Translations under genes and position numbers: made by a program
Shown here: positions 15,001-20,980 of the stretch, one piece after another
Layout: each line of letters starts with the position of its first letter
How positions within the stretch are numbered: the stretch's first letter is position 1
Notes under the pieces: generated by a model
Databases searched by the model: none
Seen by the model: only the letters and a program-made list of their open reading frames with translations
Told to the model about the DNA's origin: nothing
Source: Sphingopyxis panaciterrulae
Lineage (GTDB): Bacteria; Pseudomonadota; Alphaproteobacteria; Sphingomonadales; Sphingomonadaceae
NCBI RefSeq assembly: GCF_014199295.1
Contig: NZ_JACIJH010000003.1
Span: 349,613 to 413,612, forward strand
DNA length: 64,000 nt
Direction of reading: 5' to 3'

Positions 15001-18000
15001 TCCCACACCCGCCCCTCAATCATCACGACATAGGTGCCCGCCTGATCGGCGGTGAACTCATAATCCGCGACACCGGCCGGGGTGCGCGTCTGCGTGCCGT
15101 CGGGCCGGATAACCCTTATGGTCGCATTGCCGATGCCCAGCAGGTTCTGGAAATAATATCGCTCGCCCGCCGCCGCGTCGAAACGGTACATGTCGGTCTC
15201 GCTCGACGGCTCGAGCCGCCCGCTGACGCTCTGCCCGAACGCCACCGGCGCCGCGTCCGCAAGATCGAGCAGGCGGAAACTGGCGGGCGCGGTGCGATAA
15301 CCGTCCGCCTGCACGGCGATCTCATAGCTGCCGGGCGCCAGCGTCAGCACCCGCTCGCCCGACGCTTCGGAGGAATCGCTGTAATAGAAATCGGCGGAAC
15401 TGATCGTCCCGGTCGTGCCGCGCAGCGCCCAGCGGATCGTCGAATCATTGGTCAGCGAATCGAAATAGACGCGCGTCGTCTCTGTCAGCGTGAAGGTGAA
15501 ACGGTTGACCTCGGTCGGCCGTGCGATCGCGGTGCTGACCGTCTCGCCCAGCGCGATCGCCCGCGGCGCGGGATCGACCGGCCGGATCAGCGCAAAACTG
15601 TAGGCGCTGCTTTCCGCCGTGTTGGTGGCGCGTCCCTCGACCAGCAGATAGTGGCGCCCGGTGACCGCCGCGACCAGCGTCCGGTCGGCGAAGGTCAACG
15701 CCCCCGTCACCTCGTTGCCGAAGGAATCGACCAGGCGGATCGTGCTCGATGCCGGCACCGTCTGTGCGTCGAAGACGATGGTCTCGCCTGCGGAAAGGTC
15801 GAGCGCATAGACGTCGGTTTCGCTCGACGGCGCCAGCGCACCCGCGATCGTCGCGCCATCGGCGGCAAGCAGCGTCGCCGTCGCGGCAAGGTCGAGCAGG
15901 CGAAAGGCATAGGGGCCGACCGCCGCGCCGGTGCCGTCGATCAGCAGTTCATAGTCCCCGGCCGCGAGCATCAGCGGCGGGCGCGTGCCCTGAAAGGCGC
16001 CGTCGGCATCGCGCAGCGACGCCGAATAATCGATCCCGGGTCCTTTCAGGCGCCACGTCAGCGTCGTGCTGCCGGTGAAGCTGTCGAGGGCCAGCAGCCG
16101 CTCCGACGAAAGCTGGAAGCGATAGCGCTGGACGTCGCCCGCCGCCGCCAGAACGCCGTCGATCCGCGCGCCGAGCGTCAGGTCGAGCGGCGCGGGATCG
16201 CGCGGGCGGTTGAGGATGAAGGAATAATCGTCGTCGGCGGCGGTGTTCGCCACCCGCCCCTCGATCAACAGGACATAGGTGCCGTCGACCGGCAGCACCA
16301 GTTCGCGGTCCGCGAAGCCGACGGGCCCGACGACCAACCGGCCGAACGGGTCGATCAGGCGAAAACTGCCGCTGCTGAGCGCCGTCTGGGTATCGAGATA
16401 CAGCGTCTCGCCGGCGACGCCGGTGAAGCTGTACATGTCGGTCGCGCGCGAGGGCAGCAGCCGGCTCTCGACCAGCGCGCCGCCGGGCGTGATCGGCGTC
16501 GCCGCCGCCAGGTCGAGCAGCCGCATCGAATAGGCGCCGGCCGTGCCCGACACCCGCAACTGATAGGTTCCGCCCGCGGGAAGGTCGATCACCGCGCTGC
16601 CGCTGATGCCGGTGCCGTCGCTGGCGCTGAAGCTGCGGCCGGTCACCTCGACGCCGTTCGGCCCCAGCAGCGTCCATGTCTTGCCGCTGTCGTTGGTCAG
16701 CGAATCGAAAGTGAGCCGCGTCGGGCCGGCGACGGTGAAGCGATGGAGTCCCGGCTCGCCGCCGGCGACCAGCGTGTCCGACAGCGTGTCGCCAAGCTGG
16801 AATAGCGCGCCGCCCGATATGTCGGGCAGCGCGACATGCTCGGTCAGGTTGACGCGGAAGCCATAGCCGATCGGCGCGGCTCCGACCCGCTGCTCGATCG
16901 CAAGCGTATAGGTGCCGGTGACGCGCAGATCGACGGTCGAGGTGCCGTAAAGGTAGTTCGCGTTCGTCACCTGCCGCCCGAACGGGTCGAACAGCCGCCA
17001 GCCGATGCTGAAGTCGCTCGATGTCGCATCGATCAGCCGTTCGAGCGTCACCTTGTCGCCCGCCGCGGCGTCGAAGCGATAGACGTTGCTCGTCCCACCG
17101 GTCGCGAAGCTGCCGGTGACGTCGGCGTCGAGCGCGACCGGCTGAGCGTTCGCGGTGTCGATCAGGCGAAAGGCGTAATCGACCGCCTCGCCGGCGCTGC
17201 CGTCGACGATCAGGCTATAGGTGCCGGCGGGCAGGTCGAGCAGCGACGACAGGCCCGACGACAGGTCGATCGAATCCGAATAGGCGAAGGCGCGCTGGTT
17301 CACCTCGGCGCCGCGCGGTCCGGTCAGCGTCCAGTGGAGGTCCCAGCGGCTGCTCAGCGAATCGAACAGCAGCCGCGACGGCTGCGTCAGGGTGAAGGTC
17401 AGAGTGTGCCGCTCGCCGGGCTCGCGCCGCCCGGTGACGAGGGTATCGACGGCGATCGCGCGCGTCGGATCGGCGACCTTGATCATGCGCGCGGAAAAGG
17501 CGGCGGCACCGCCGTTGCCGACAACGCCTTCGACCGCGATCAGATAGGTGCCGTCCATCGGCAGATTGGCGAGGTTGAGGTCGGCCAGCGCCATCGGCGC
17601 GACGAGTTGAGTCCCGTCCGGACGGTAGACGCGCACGGTCAGCGAAGCGCCGCTCTGGCTCGCGACGTCGAAATACCAATGCTCGCCCTTCGCCGCGGCG
17701 AAGCTGTAGAGCCGCGTTTCGGTCGCCGGCGCGCCGCCGGTCGCGGGCGAGCCGGAGGGCGAGGAATCGGCCGCGGTCCATCCGTCGGCCTCGTCGAACC
17801 GCCAATAGCCGACGAGCCCGCCCTCGCCGCCCGACAGCGGCGCCTGCGCCGCGGCGGCGATCTGGGCCGCCGAACGCGCTACGTCCCAGACGCGCACCTC
17901 GTCGATCGCCCCGTTCCACGGATAATAGGCCTGCGGGCCGCCGCCGATCACCAGCGGCGCGCCGCTGTGGCGGATCGCCTCGGCGAAGTCGCGCTCGGCG

Positions 18001-19925
18001 ACCTGCAGGCCGTCGACGTAAAGCCGCATGACCGCGCCGTCATAGGTGGCGGCGACATGCACCCACCGTTCGCTCTCGATCGGCGCCTCAATATAGGCGT
18101 CGTACCAGTCGTTGAGATAGAAGCGGACGGTGTCGCCGATCCGCAGCAGGCCATAGCCGTCGTCCCACGACGTGCTCGACCCCTTGAACAGGATCGCCTG
18201 ATAGGGGTCGCCGCCGAAGATGATGATGCCGCCGTCGCCGTCGTCGACGGCCTCCGCGCTGCGCACCCACGCCTCCAGCGTCAGCGTCGCCGGGCGCAAC
18301 GCGTCCGAATCGGCGACGATCAGGTCCTTCTGCCGATTGACGTCCCAGCCGTGGTTGACGGTCCCGGGCAGCCCCGAATAGTCGAGCGGGGCGCCGTCGC
18401 CGCGCCCGATTGCGTCGCTCACCCCGCCGTCGCCGACCGCGCCCCCGAACCCGGGCAGCGCCGTCACGTCCTGCGCCGCGCCCGCGTCGAGCAGACGGAA
18501 GGCGAAGTCGCCCCGCGCGTCGCTCCCGCCGCCGCCCACCGTCAGCCGGTAGCGCCCCGCGGGCAGCGCCAGCAGGGGCTGGCCCGAACTACCTTCCGAA
18601 TTGGAGAAATAGCGCCCGTCGACCACCGTGCCTCGCGGGCCGGCTAGGCTCCATTGAAAGCCGCGGTCGTCGCGCAGCGCGTCGAACAGCAGCCGCGTCT
18701 CGCCCGCCAGGTCGAAGATATAGGTGATCGTGTCGCCCGCGCCCTCGATCCGCCCGCGCACCAGTTCGCCCGGCGTCAGCGCGGCCTCGGTCGCGGTCAC
18801 GCGCGACAGGATGAAGCCATAGTCGAACGCGGCGCTGTTGCTGTCTACCCCCTCGATCGCGAGCGTGTAGGTGCCGGTGCGATCGAGCGCGAACACGCCC
18901 GAATCGTTATAATAGTCCGGGCCGCGCACATATTCGCCGTCGGGACCGATCAGCCGCCAACTCACCGTGCCGCCGGTCAGCGTCTGCCGGTCGAAGAAAT
19001 AGCGTTCGCCGGCGACCGCGTCGAAGGCATAGAGGTCGGTGGCGCGCCCTTCGTTCTGCGCCGAAACCAGCGCGCCGGCCTGAATCGACGCCGCATTGGC
19101 GATGTCGAGCAGGCGAAAGGCGAAGGCCCCCGTCGCGTCGCCGTCGCCATCGACGGTCAGCCGATAGGCACCGGCGGCCAGGTCGAGGATGTTCGATCCG
19201 GAGATGTCGATCGAATCCGACGCGCCGAAGGCACGGCCGCTGACGAGCGTGCCGTTCGGCCCGACCAGCGACCAGCGGATGTTCGACCGGTCGGTCAGCG
19301 AATCGAAATAGACCTTGCGCGCCTCGGTCAGCGTGAAGGTGAAGCTCTGCGTCGCGCCGGGCACGTCGAGCGAACCGGTGACCGGGGGCACGGCCGTCGG
19401 GGCCGACAAGGACAGAAGCGAGATCCCCTCGCCCTCCCCGTCCGCCCCGCCGAAAGTCGTCAGCGCGGCGGTGGTGCCCGGCGCGCCCGCCGATCCCGAG
19501 CCGCCGGAGCCGCCATGGGCATAAAAGCCGCTGGCCGTGTCGGCGCCGTCGACATCGAGCGCATAGCCGCCGACCCGCACCGAAAGCGCCGACATGTCGA
19601 TGCCCGGCGCGATGCCGCCGATGCCGGTGCCGGCGCCGGCCCCGTCGAACGGCATCACGGTCAGGAATTTGGCAGAGGGCTCCATGCTGGCGACCAGCCC
19701 GGACGGAAGGCCAAGGCCGAGTCCGACGTCGATCGGCGCGACGTCGGCGGACAGCAGCAGGCGCGGCTCGAGCGCCTCGACCGACAGGCGGCTGGACAGG
19801 ATCGACGATCGGCGCAGCGCCGCCTTGCGCTGTTCGGCGCGGATGCGCGCGGCCCCCTCCCCGAAACTGAAGAGATTGGCGAGTGGGCGGCCAGGCGACG
19901 TTCCACGCCTAAAACCATTGAGCAT
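1..19925 (-). CDS. Giant LEPR-XLL repeat protein (PPC-like/LamG/CARDB), 3' end outside window
   Basis: The frame is open without a stop from the ATG at 19925 (preceded by an AGAGGGGGGA ribosome site) to the window edge, at least 6,641 residues. Residues 52-61 carry the LEPRLLLSAD motif that defines LEPR-XLL proteins, which are very large and presumed exported. There is no classical signal peptide; the first 45 residues are basic. Then, in order: about 12 pairs of PPC-like beta modules (residues about 180-3590, each pair ending in FRLLDLA-type strings), with LamG domains near 541-690, 1695-1845 and 2137-2285 and an L-type-lectin-like domain near 2735-2960; about 17 CARDB repeats (3595-5780); another PPC-like unit; an IPT/TIG-like segment (about 5905-6000); and an unassigned region running off the window. 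A role in adhesion or glycan binding is inferred from these domains. The start lies only 60 bp from IS debris. Confidence 0.9.
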   Translation of the reverse strand, partial: MLNGFRRGTSPGRPLANLFSFGEGAARIRAEQRKAALRRSSILSSRLSVEALEPRLLLSADVAPIDVGLGLGLPSGLVASMEPSAKFLTVMPFDGAGAGTGIGGIAPGIDMSALSVRVGGYALDVDGADTASGFYAHGGSGGSGSAGAPGTTAALTTFGGADGEGEGISLLSLSAPTAVPPVTGSLDVPGATQSFTFTLTEARKVYFDSLTDRSNIRWSLVGPNGTLVSGRAFGASDSIDISGSNILDLAAGAYRLTVDGDGDATGAFAFRLLDIANAASIQAGALVSAQNEGRATDLYAFDAVAGERYFFDRQTLTGGTVSWRLIGPDGEYVRGPDYYNDSGVFALDRTGTYTLAIEGVDSNSAAFDYGFILSRVTATEAALTPGELVRGRIEGAGDTITYIFDLAGETRLLFDALRDDRGFQWSLAGPRGTVVDGRYFSNSEGSSGQPLLALPAGRYRLTVGGGGSDARGDFAFRLLDAGAAQDVTALPGFGGAVGDGGVSDAIGRGDGAPLDYSGLPGTVNHGWDVNRQKDLIVADSDALRPATLTLEAWVRSAEAVDDGDGGIIIFGGDPYQAILFKGSSTSWDDGYGLLRIGDTVRFYLNDWYDAYIEAPIESERWVHVAATYDGAVMRLYVDGLQVAERDFAEAIRHSGAPLVIGGGPQAYYPWNGAIDEVRVWDVARSAAQIAAAAQAPLSGGEGGLVGYWRFDEADGWTAADSSPSGSPATGGAPATETRLYSFAAAKGEHWYFDVASQSGASLTVRVYRPDGTQLVAPMALADLNLANLPMDGTYLIAVEGVVGNGGAAAFSARMIKVADPTRAIAVDTLVTGRREPGERHTLTFTLTQPSRLLFDSLSSRWDLHWTLTGPRGAEVNQRAFAYSDSIDLSSGLSSLLDLPAGTYSLIVDGSAGEAVDYAFRLIDTANAQPVALDADVTGSFATGGTSNVYRFDAAAGDKVTLERLIDATSSDFSIGWRLFDPFGRQVTNANYLYGTSTVDLRVTGTYTLAIEQRVGAAPIGYGFRVNLTEHVALPDISGGALFQLGDTLSDTLVAGGEPGLHRFTVAGPTRLTFDSLTNDSGKTWTLLGPNGVEVTGRSFSASDGTGISGSAVIDLPAGGTYQLRVSGTAGAYSMRLLDLAAATPITPGGALVESRLLPSRATDMYSFTGVAGETLYLDTQTALSSGSFRLIDPFGRLVVGPVGFADRELVLPVDGTYVLLIEGRVANTAADDDYSFILNRPRDPAPLDLTLGARIDGVLAAAGDVQRYRFQLSSERLLALDSFTGSTTLTWRLKGPGIDYSASLRDADGAFQGTRPPLMLAAGDYELLIDGTGAAVGPYAFRLLDLAATATLLAADGATIAGALAPSSETDVYALDLSAGETIVFDAQTVPASSTIRLVDSFGNEVTGALTFADRTLVAAVTGRHYLLVEGRATNTAESSAYSFALIRPVDPAPRAIALGETVSTAIARPTEVNRFTFTLTETTRVYFDSLTNDSTIRWALRGTTGTISSADFYYSDSSEASGERVLTLAPGSYEIAVQADGYRTAPASFRLLDLADAAPVAFGQSVSGRLEPSSETDMYRFDAAAGERYYFQNLLGIGNATIRVIRPDGTQTRTPAGVADYEFTADQAGTYVVMIEGRVWDATARDYRFALHRATTAATAIALDGNVEQPSLLRPGKIGNALSMTTHEQILVDDPALDLREDLTIEFWLNPERMTDSWTPLIYKGEGTDGRGYTLWYNSSGYVHLSSYRGTANDTLETASGSVPQGQWTHVAAVIERSTGQMRIYLNGVLVASRTNVPTAPHNGGATSPLYIGTGPEQNDSYQKLEGAIDELRIWDHGRSADDILAGMEGVPSDTGGLVLRMDFDAIAGGTVRNQVSGADVPVLRDLAGLDGVIEGRLTTPGDTRTYSFTVAEPKILLFDALHDNSQMTVTITGPGGVSAARNMRNGESHEYGSGNPLIEVGPETYTVTVDGTGAATGAYAFRLIDVGAAPVLPQGSVATGRSSGSRDNAVWRIDAAAGDRLFIDLQQFGGSLGRASFRLFDPFGRQISGPVQVGDIDTGVLAYGGTYTLVMEMRAAVVNWPVDYRVAVYNMAQTAPVPITLEGPNPEAPAVVAGVDGNALKLRGVDYVELPDGPDVDLTRNLTIEGWFFLDRFTSSWMPVVSKGLGDTAPYRLAVNSSGQIWATVRDASGREDVTSASGVVPTGEWIHMAMVVDRDNRTLKLYVNGQEVASRQIRLNDNVDVADPFYIGHYDDESIYAPIEGAVDSFRLWGVARSAAEIAADMASAPPAGTPDLKIALDFDSTSLPAGALLRSTNPNGVTGRIATPGAENRYSFTLTQTTLALFDSLTNNSRLRWSLTGPDGDLIVDGRRFDQSDSFTFTGNPVLALAAGRYELTIDGIDDAVADYNFRLLDLANAAPLAMGSRVTASLTPSNATAIHRFSANAGESFFFDVLSVKSDVRWRLIDPNGNIVFNQQSMADIDGQLLTLGGTYTLLIEGRIDQGLAAAYDFIIYPMAVQTAPLTIGAQISSTISQPGERDVYSFTLTERTRLVFDSLLYQGELNWSLAGPDGQIVSARRFDQSDGLNFTGNPVLDLAAGTYTLTIDGNRQFTGAYAFRLLDLAAAELLVANQGTTGNLGPQGRETAAYRFEATEGMRFGIDVLNSPNYNHRLRLIDPLGQVVFGPTSMQDSGLMTAAMAGTYTLLVEGYAAEGSNFSYSFLLEVAAQPPANGATGQDFDADGLPYVLVNHQGAAAQVLRDGENDFLRLTDALNSNPHNSVFFSATGSGRQDVVDVGFDFRIERRAGQATDPDGIAFAWLPVALYGAGGPGPTIPRSGSSGLEPNVAGALGIGFDSFANNGEVNANHVSIHYNGVKLTDIASPGLTLASGDWTHARILMTRTAGGTLLTIRLTAEGGSTIEVVTDYFIPGMELEAGRVALSASQGTSTGDQDVDNIAVAMTPAVAAMPAVPFGEAVTGSIARTGAVERYSFTITQPTAVVFDPLTNNGNFRWQISGPSQTPAARQFTASDSLNFSDNPVMLLQPGTYSLAISAGTATGSYAFRLLDLAQAAALTPGEQQSVTLNPGNMTQLFHFDAAAGERLFFDYMSGATLPYWRLIDPRGNTVFTPRSIGSDSQVELTETGRYTLMVEGRIANAEPQTTAFRLVSMTDRSAALTVGATTQGTVPLPGDRMRYSFSLAQDALLLFDSLTGNGNFRWSLTGPQGTTIQDRTFANSDSQSRTDATPFLAAAGDYVLTVWANNDVTGDYAFRLLDLASASAIALDTVIDGLLEPANSTGLYRFAGEAGDKLFFDYLSSGPTGRWRLIDPQGRQIVYNNTGASSDMGPVVLTRSGTYTLVVEGHVTVAGASAPVQFKVSKLVDKVAPLTLGATHSGTFAQPQQEDVYRFTLTEGTLLLVDPLTSDGSLVWTLTGPRGEVASKGFQSSDGASVGAANPVLVVPAGDYELRVRNNSTTARDYALRVLDLAAATPITPGLPVTGTLSPGSETEAFRFEGEAGERYYFDRQALSGGSPYWRLIAPNGRQLFSGYFNDVDSYVLPDTGTYTLLLEGYIGDVGSVYTYGFNVFENPETAPIPIPGLEVRPAPDLVPQGVTVSGEGAIQSGGTITVAWQTRNDGTLPATGTWSDRLILRNLDTGQIIGNFVIADNGGDLAPGASRQRQTVVSLPTGNAGVGRIVAIVTTDIANAVAEENASGSAETNNEASVEFQSILAPFIDLSVGQVAVEPASGWKPGDTVTINWKTTNSGNQPTAGAFSERIVVRNASSGQQVLLATVAAAPIDAGASRSGSYSIVWPEGLIGHGQFTFTVTTDILDQVAEANDAGTGETNNAAALTITSAPDLVIRDMAIDAIAPQAGDSITLSWTEANIGNAATLAGWNNRVLVQNVTTGETLLDTAVASDMLLAAGAERARSFTFKLPDGARSVGSIRVNLYADQNAGGGGNAVREVADGRNAEGNNSAQLTMPVAARVYADLRVGDVGAPPTAIGGGTMTVSWRVDNAGASASAEGGWVDRVILSADAVLGNGDDIVIGEYRRTDPLAEGGSYTASLDIALPSDIGGLYRLFVVTDAGQAVVEPDTRADNASAPVEIQISATAPNLVADAVSGPAGTVFGGDPFTVSWRVRNTGDAPAAGGHIDRLILSADGVVDANDLVLAEVVRGSGLAVGDSYTASVEVRVTDGRVGDYRLILVTDAGQTVFENLLEGDNSVVSPVVRFAATAAPNLVVDSVSVPPGAVPGETVLVTYVIRNTGESAATAPWVDRIYIDDDTTISGAQQLVSVPRNFDLAPGETYEVKQLVTIPTGYTDGEWRIFVRADAQGQVYEGGRDGDNDGMSGALMLTHPDLVPVLIQGPEGGNAESFTEIEVRWQIRNDGTGSTLGGWADTVWLSRDDAVGAGDIKLGELIAQAQLAAGAIYDGVLKVTLPIDASGPWRLIVQSDSGGVVAETAAGEANNIGSIALNIGLSDYADLEVSDVTAPAQTIDDPARVRVEWTVTNVGTGAGFTHGWTDRVIVSRDGVLGNNDDIVLGEYVHSGALNVGETYRAGLDLILPAGFHGRYTLFVQSDAKGEVFENGAEANRGVLAGNFDVSPIPWADLVVASVAVPAGAVSGQTIDVTWRVTNQGIGLTNSGEWFDQVYLERTDGTGRVRLGSVNHLGYLAPGASYDRTASFRLPEGLSGAYRIVVETPGSSDPRSGPYEFVFTTNNSRASDAMAVALAPPPDLVVDSISFPATGVEGQVIDVEWTVRNAGTANATGTWTDRVYLRKVGDTGAGTLIGTYSYTGPLEAGKTYSRKEEMRLPSKTSDQYELIVVTDAGNSVYEHLNEDNNRRVSSTAILVSALPRPDLRVSEVIAPDRITAGATASIEFKVVNQGLVAANGLWTDQVWLSLDDKISNDDILVSSLQNPSALGSLEEYLSASGTFTIPKRFRGTVYILVATDSGNAIDEWPNDTAQSNIVAHEIFVDPIPFADLVVDSVVAPAQAFEGNSVTVRYSVTNRGAGDTDLGRWTEQIWLTRDKNRPHPGQGDILLTTLTYDGGILVKDAGYDRELTLTLPEGLVSGTYYIMPWVDPYATLLEDSLAPNVNPDDPNEINSSNYRARAIDIVGVPPQTFTRAIAVDAVTADPVGVGGGQFNVSWTVRSNGNAAAAKWIDRVYLADAPLLENATWRFDLGSFDNLNPLDPGQSYTNSQTFTLNPAAAGMYVIVVSQLAGDPNNLDNNGFAATSVTNAPADLRVVQVVPAAPTAPAYSGEKTSVTYTVENRGGAVWSGTQYWTDEIWISKDPVFDTRRAQKVATVNVTNGPLGAGQSYSRTAEYSLPPGVEGEYYVYVVANSAGNTPVPTDIVRDGGNSALLDRFAKYAFELPQGNVGQAAFPVVYREPDLRVTELTLPDTIAAGSTITIRFKVENVGNRATREDSWTDRVYLSLDASLDEGDWLMSRESAPGVIVRAENKHVGVLEAGESYYATVTVTLPFELNGAMHVIAMTDSELADSGYANSTLSPRLNGVRGSLAGKVSEFQGEGNNSIAKAVTLTPYTPPNLQVTALTAPERAVRGQTFRLEYRVTNNGGATPALQAQWDDLIYLSRDPFLDLTSDRYIGSVRHSGGLAAGDSYDVALDLAVPTDLGTEAYYVFVVSDPARYNATGQVFESDERDNMRASAVPMVIELPPPTDIQVMDITVPDTQRPGDEVTISWTVKNVSDVVAAGRWTDAVYLSRDATWDVGDKLLGRADYGGVLNPDGTYTLSLTTTLPGAAAGDYRIIVRADVRNQLHEDVGEANNTTASAETLSIAVDTLTLGIPLTVALAPGQERLYRIEVPADKTLRLRVGSDDERSINEVFVRHDEVPTSAAFDATYTGPLAQELTAIVPGTEPGVYYVLVRGYSGPADGSQVTLVADLLPLVITDIQTDRGGDSRYVTTTIKGAQFHPDAIVKASRPNIAEYEPVAWKVVDASTIIATFDFTDAPHGLYDIKVINPDGAQSSEPYRFLIERGIEPEVTIGVGGPRVILAGDQATYSVALENRSNLDAPYTYFQVGVPELGSNQYVYGLRFLDFFTNVRGAPEGVLAGVNALVPWLGLESITNTGGQLITSGFLYDHPADGFTGFTFNVSTYPGLKAMADRSFEAFRAQMAQSFPSLDNLLAAGEGNLENWWDAVKDLIADQLPAARGVLDQLDFVGLYQSNAATPSRDEIPFIPFRFHILASATTMTRAEFVAFQTNEALRLRDAILAADDAPPALLALAASERDWVNLYLAALEDAGLLRPEGEVPPIRTQAHIVSLMATLASGILYGPAGSEIRSNGDYLGFFEQVRALYGHKNGQMAAIEYMDPRQSPRYTGEVPIPALPDPADYDLGLSGPTWFEAFRVYVPWVDFAQRGAGLPADFQINGPEPVDGDPLAQLDFSRFFTSGGAGGRLASITGPQTMDTLGWLPASAELPYSIGFENSAGSSRYTNEIRIVTQLDPQLDARSFTFGDIRIGDITIDVPDGRTSFQAEYDFVRTRGFILRVSAVLDLYQQPASASWLIQAIDPVTGEVLQDTTRGLLAPNNAQGSGAGFVSYAVRPAVDVATGETIAASARVLMAGFAPEDTTILNQMVDGKAPESRLTATRIGTTNDYRIDWNVRDDNGGSGVRHVTLYVAE
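2580..9140 (-). repeat. Array of about 17 CARDB repeats inside the giant gene
   Basis: Each unit of roughly 110-130 residues begins with a PDLVV..V..P motif, continues with VxWxVxNxG and has a WTDRVYLSxD-like signature, the hallmarks of CARDB (cell adhesion related domain found in bacteria). I counted 17 starts by eye from the N-terminal side. The units act as rigid stalk modules in other proteins; here that role is an inference. Confidence 0.8.
9145..19400 (-). repeat. Array of about 12 paired PPC-like modules inside the giant gene
   Basis: Two module types alternate. One has a YxFTLT...LLFDSLT...W.L.GP core and closes with FRLLDLA; the other has YRFDAAAGERYYFD and closes with YTLLIEGR. These resemble pre-peptidase C-terminal beta domains. 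Three LamG domains (about 17870-18300, 14390-14840, 13075-13515) and one lectin-like domain (about 11050-11720) interrupt the array. The repeats are diverged at DNA level, so they are old rather than recently expanded. Confidence 0.75.
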
Positions 19926-20080
19926 TCCGATCCCCCCTCTTCCGACGCGACGGTCGCTATCAATCCCATATCTCTATGCGGCCAATGGGACGATTTCGGA
20001 TCACACTCGCGTGGCCTCCGTGCGAGGAAGTTTGCGGCGCTTCGTCTTGGGCGACGAAAGACACACAACGAACGCAGGCT

Positions 20081-20322
20081 GGGACGCGTCGATACCAGTC
20101 AGGAGAAGTTGACTATAGCGGCCACATATCCGGGCGCGGCGATAGTCATTTGCGCAGCCTTCTCTATGAGGCCGCAACCGTCATCCTGACCCGCAGCTCC
20201 GCAGAGAGCAGCTTGCGGACATGGGGCCTCCAACTCAGAGAGCGCGTCGGGTTCAAAAGGGCCGCAGTTGCGCTCGCCCGTAAACTGGCTGTCACAATGC
20301 ATGCCATGCTGAAAGCGGAGGT
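20081..20322 (+). pseudogene. IS110-family transposase, C-terminal fragment
   Basis: The translated segment shows the conserved IS110/transposase_20 signatures: YQSGEVDYSG, GHISGRGD, LRSLLYEAA and ALARKLAVTMHAM. The N-terminal DEDD catalytic domain is missing. Just upstream (about 19990-20080) scraps of the same family appear in two different frames, so the sequence is also frameshifted. It cannot encode an active enzyme. Confidence 0.75.
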
Positions 20323-20926
20323 CTTCTGGTCCGACTTCCTTAAGGACCTTGTTCGGCGCGGTCTTACCGGCGTGAAGCTGGTCATCTCCGATGCTCACGA
20401 GGGCCTCAAGGGCGCGATCACCCGCGTCATGGGCGCCACCTGGCAGCGCTGCCGGGTTCACTTCATGCGCAATGCCCTGTCCTATGTGCCCAAGGGCCAG
20501 AACACTGTCGTCGCCGCCGCGATCCGCCAGGTCTTCCTGCAGCCCGATCAGAAAAGCGCAACGCAGGTCTGGCGACAGGTCGCCGACCAGTTGCGCACCC
20601 GTTGGCCCAAGCTCGGCGCCTGCATGGACGAGGCCGAAACCGACGTGCTCGCCTACACCGGCTTCCCCACCCAACACCGCACGAAGTTACACTCAACCAA
20701 TCCGCTCGAGCGGCTCAACAAGGAGGTCAAGCGCCGCGCCGACGTCGTCGGCATCTTCCCGAACGAAGACAGCATCATCCGCCTCGTCGGGGCTGTGCTG
20801 ATGGAGCAGAACGACGAGTGGCAACTCCAGCATCGCTACATGCAGATCGAAGACATGGCCGAGCTCAACCAACCCATGATCGAGGAGGAAAATCAGCCCC
20901 TACACATCACCGCCAAAGCCGCCTGA
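20323..20926 (+). pseudogene. IS256-family (mutator type) transposase, C-terminal half
   Basis: About 200 residues match the C-terminal part of mutator-type transposases, with GVKLVISDAHEGLKGAI, TWQRCRVHFMRNAL, HSTNPLERLNKEVKRR and VVGIFPNED motifs and a normal C-terminus at 20926. The N-terminal half of the DDE enzyme is absent. It is fused in frame to the preceding IS110 fragment; whether the fusion is expressed is unknown. Confidence 0.85.
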
Positions 20927-20980
20927 CGAGGGCCCACGGCCACAGCCGAAATTACACCACCTTGACGGACGCGACCGCGG

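Larger units (their letters stand above)
19976..20980 (+). mobile_element. Chimeric IS remnant: IS110-type tail joined to IS256-type tail
   Basis: One open frame joins the C-terminal part of an IS110-family transposase to the C-terminal half of an IS256-family transposase, with the change of family near 20323. The downstream end of the IS256 part, with a GACGGACGCGACC-like terminal sequence near 20980, abuts a truncated integrase. The upstream ends of both elements are gone. This is a composite scar of nested insertions and deletions, not a functional IS. Confidence 0.75.
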
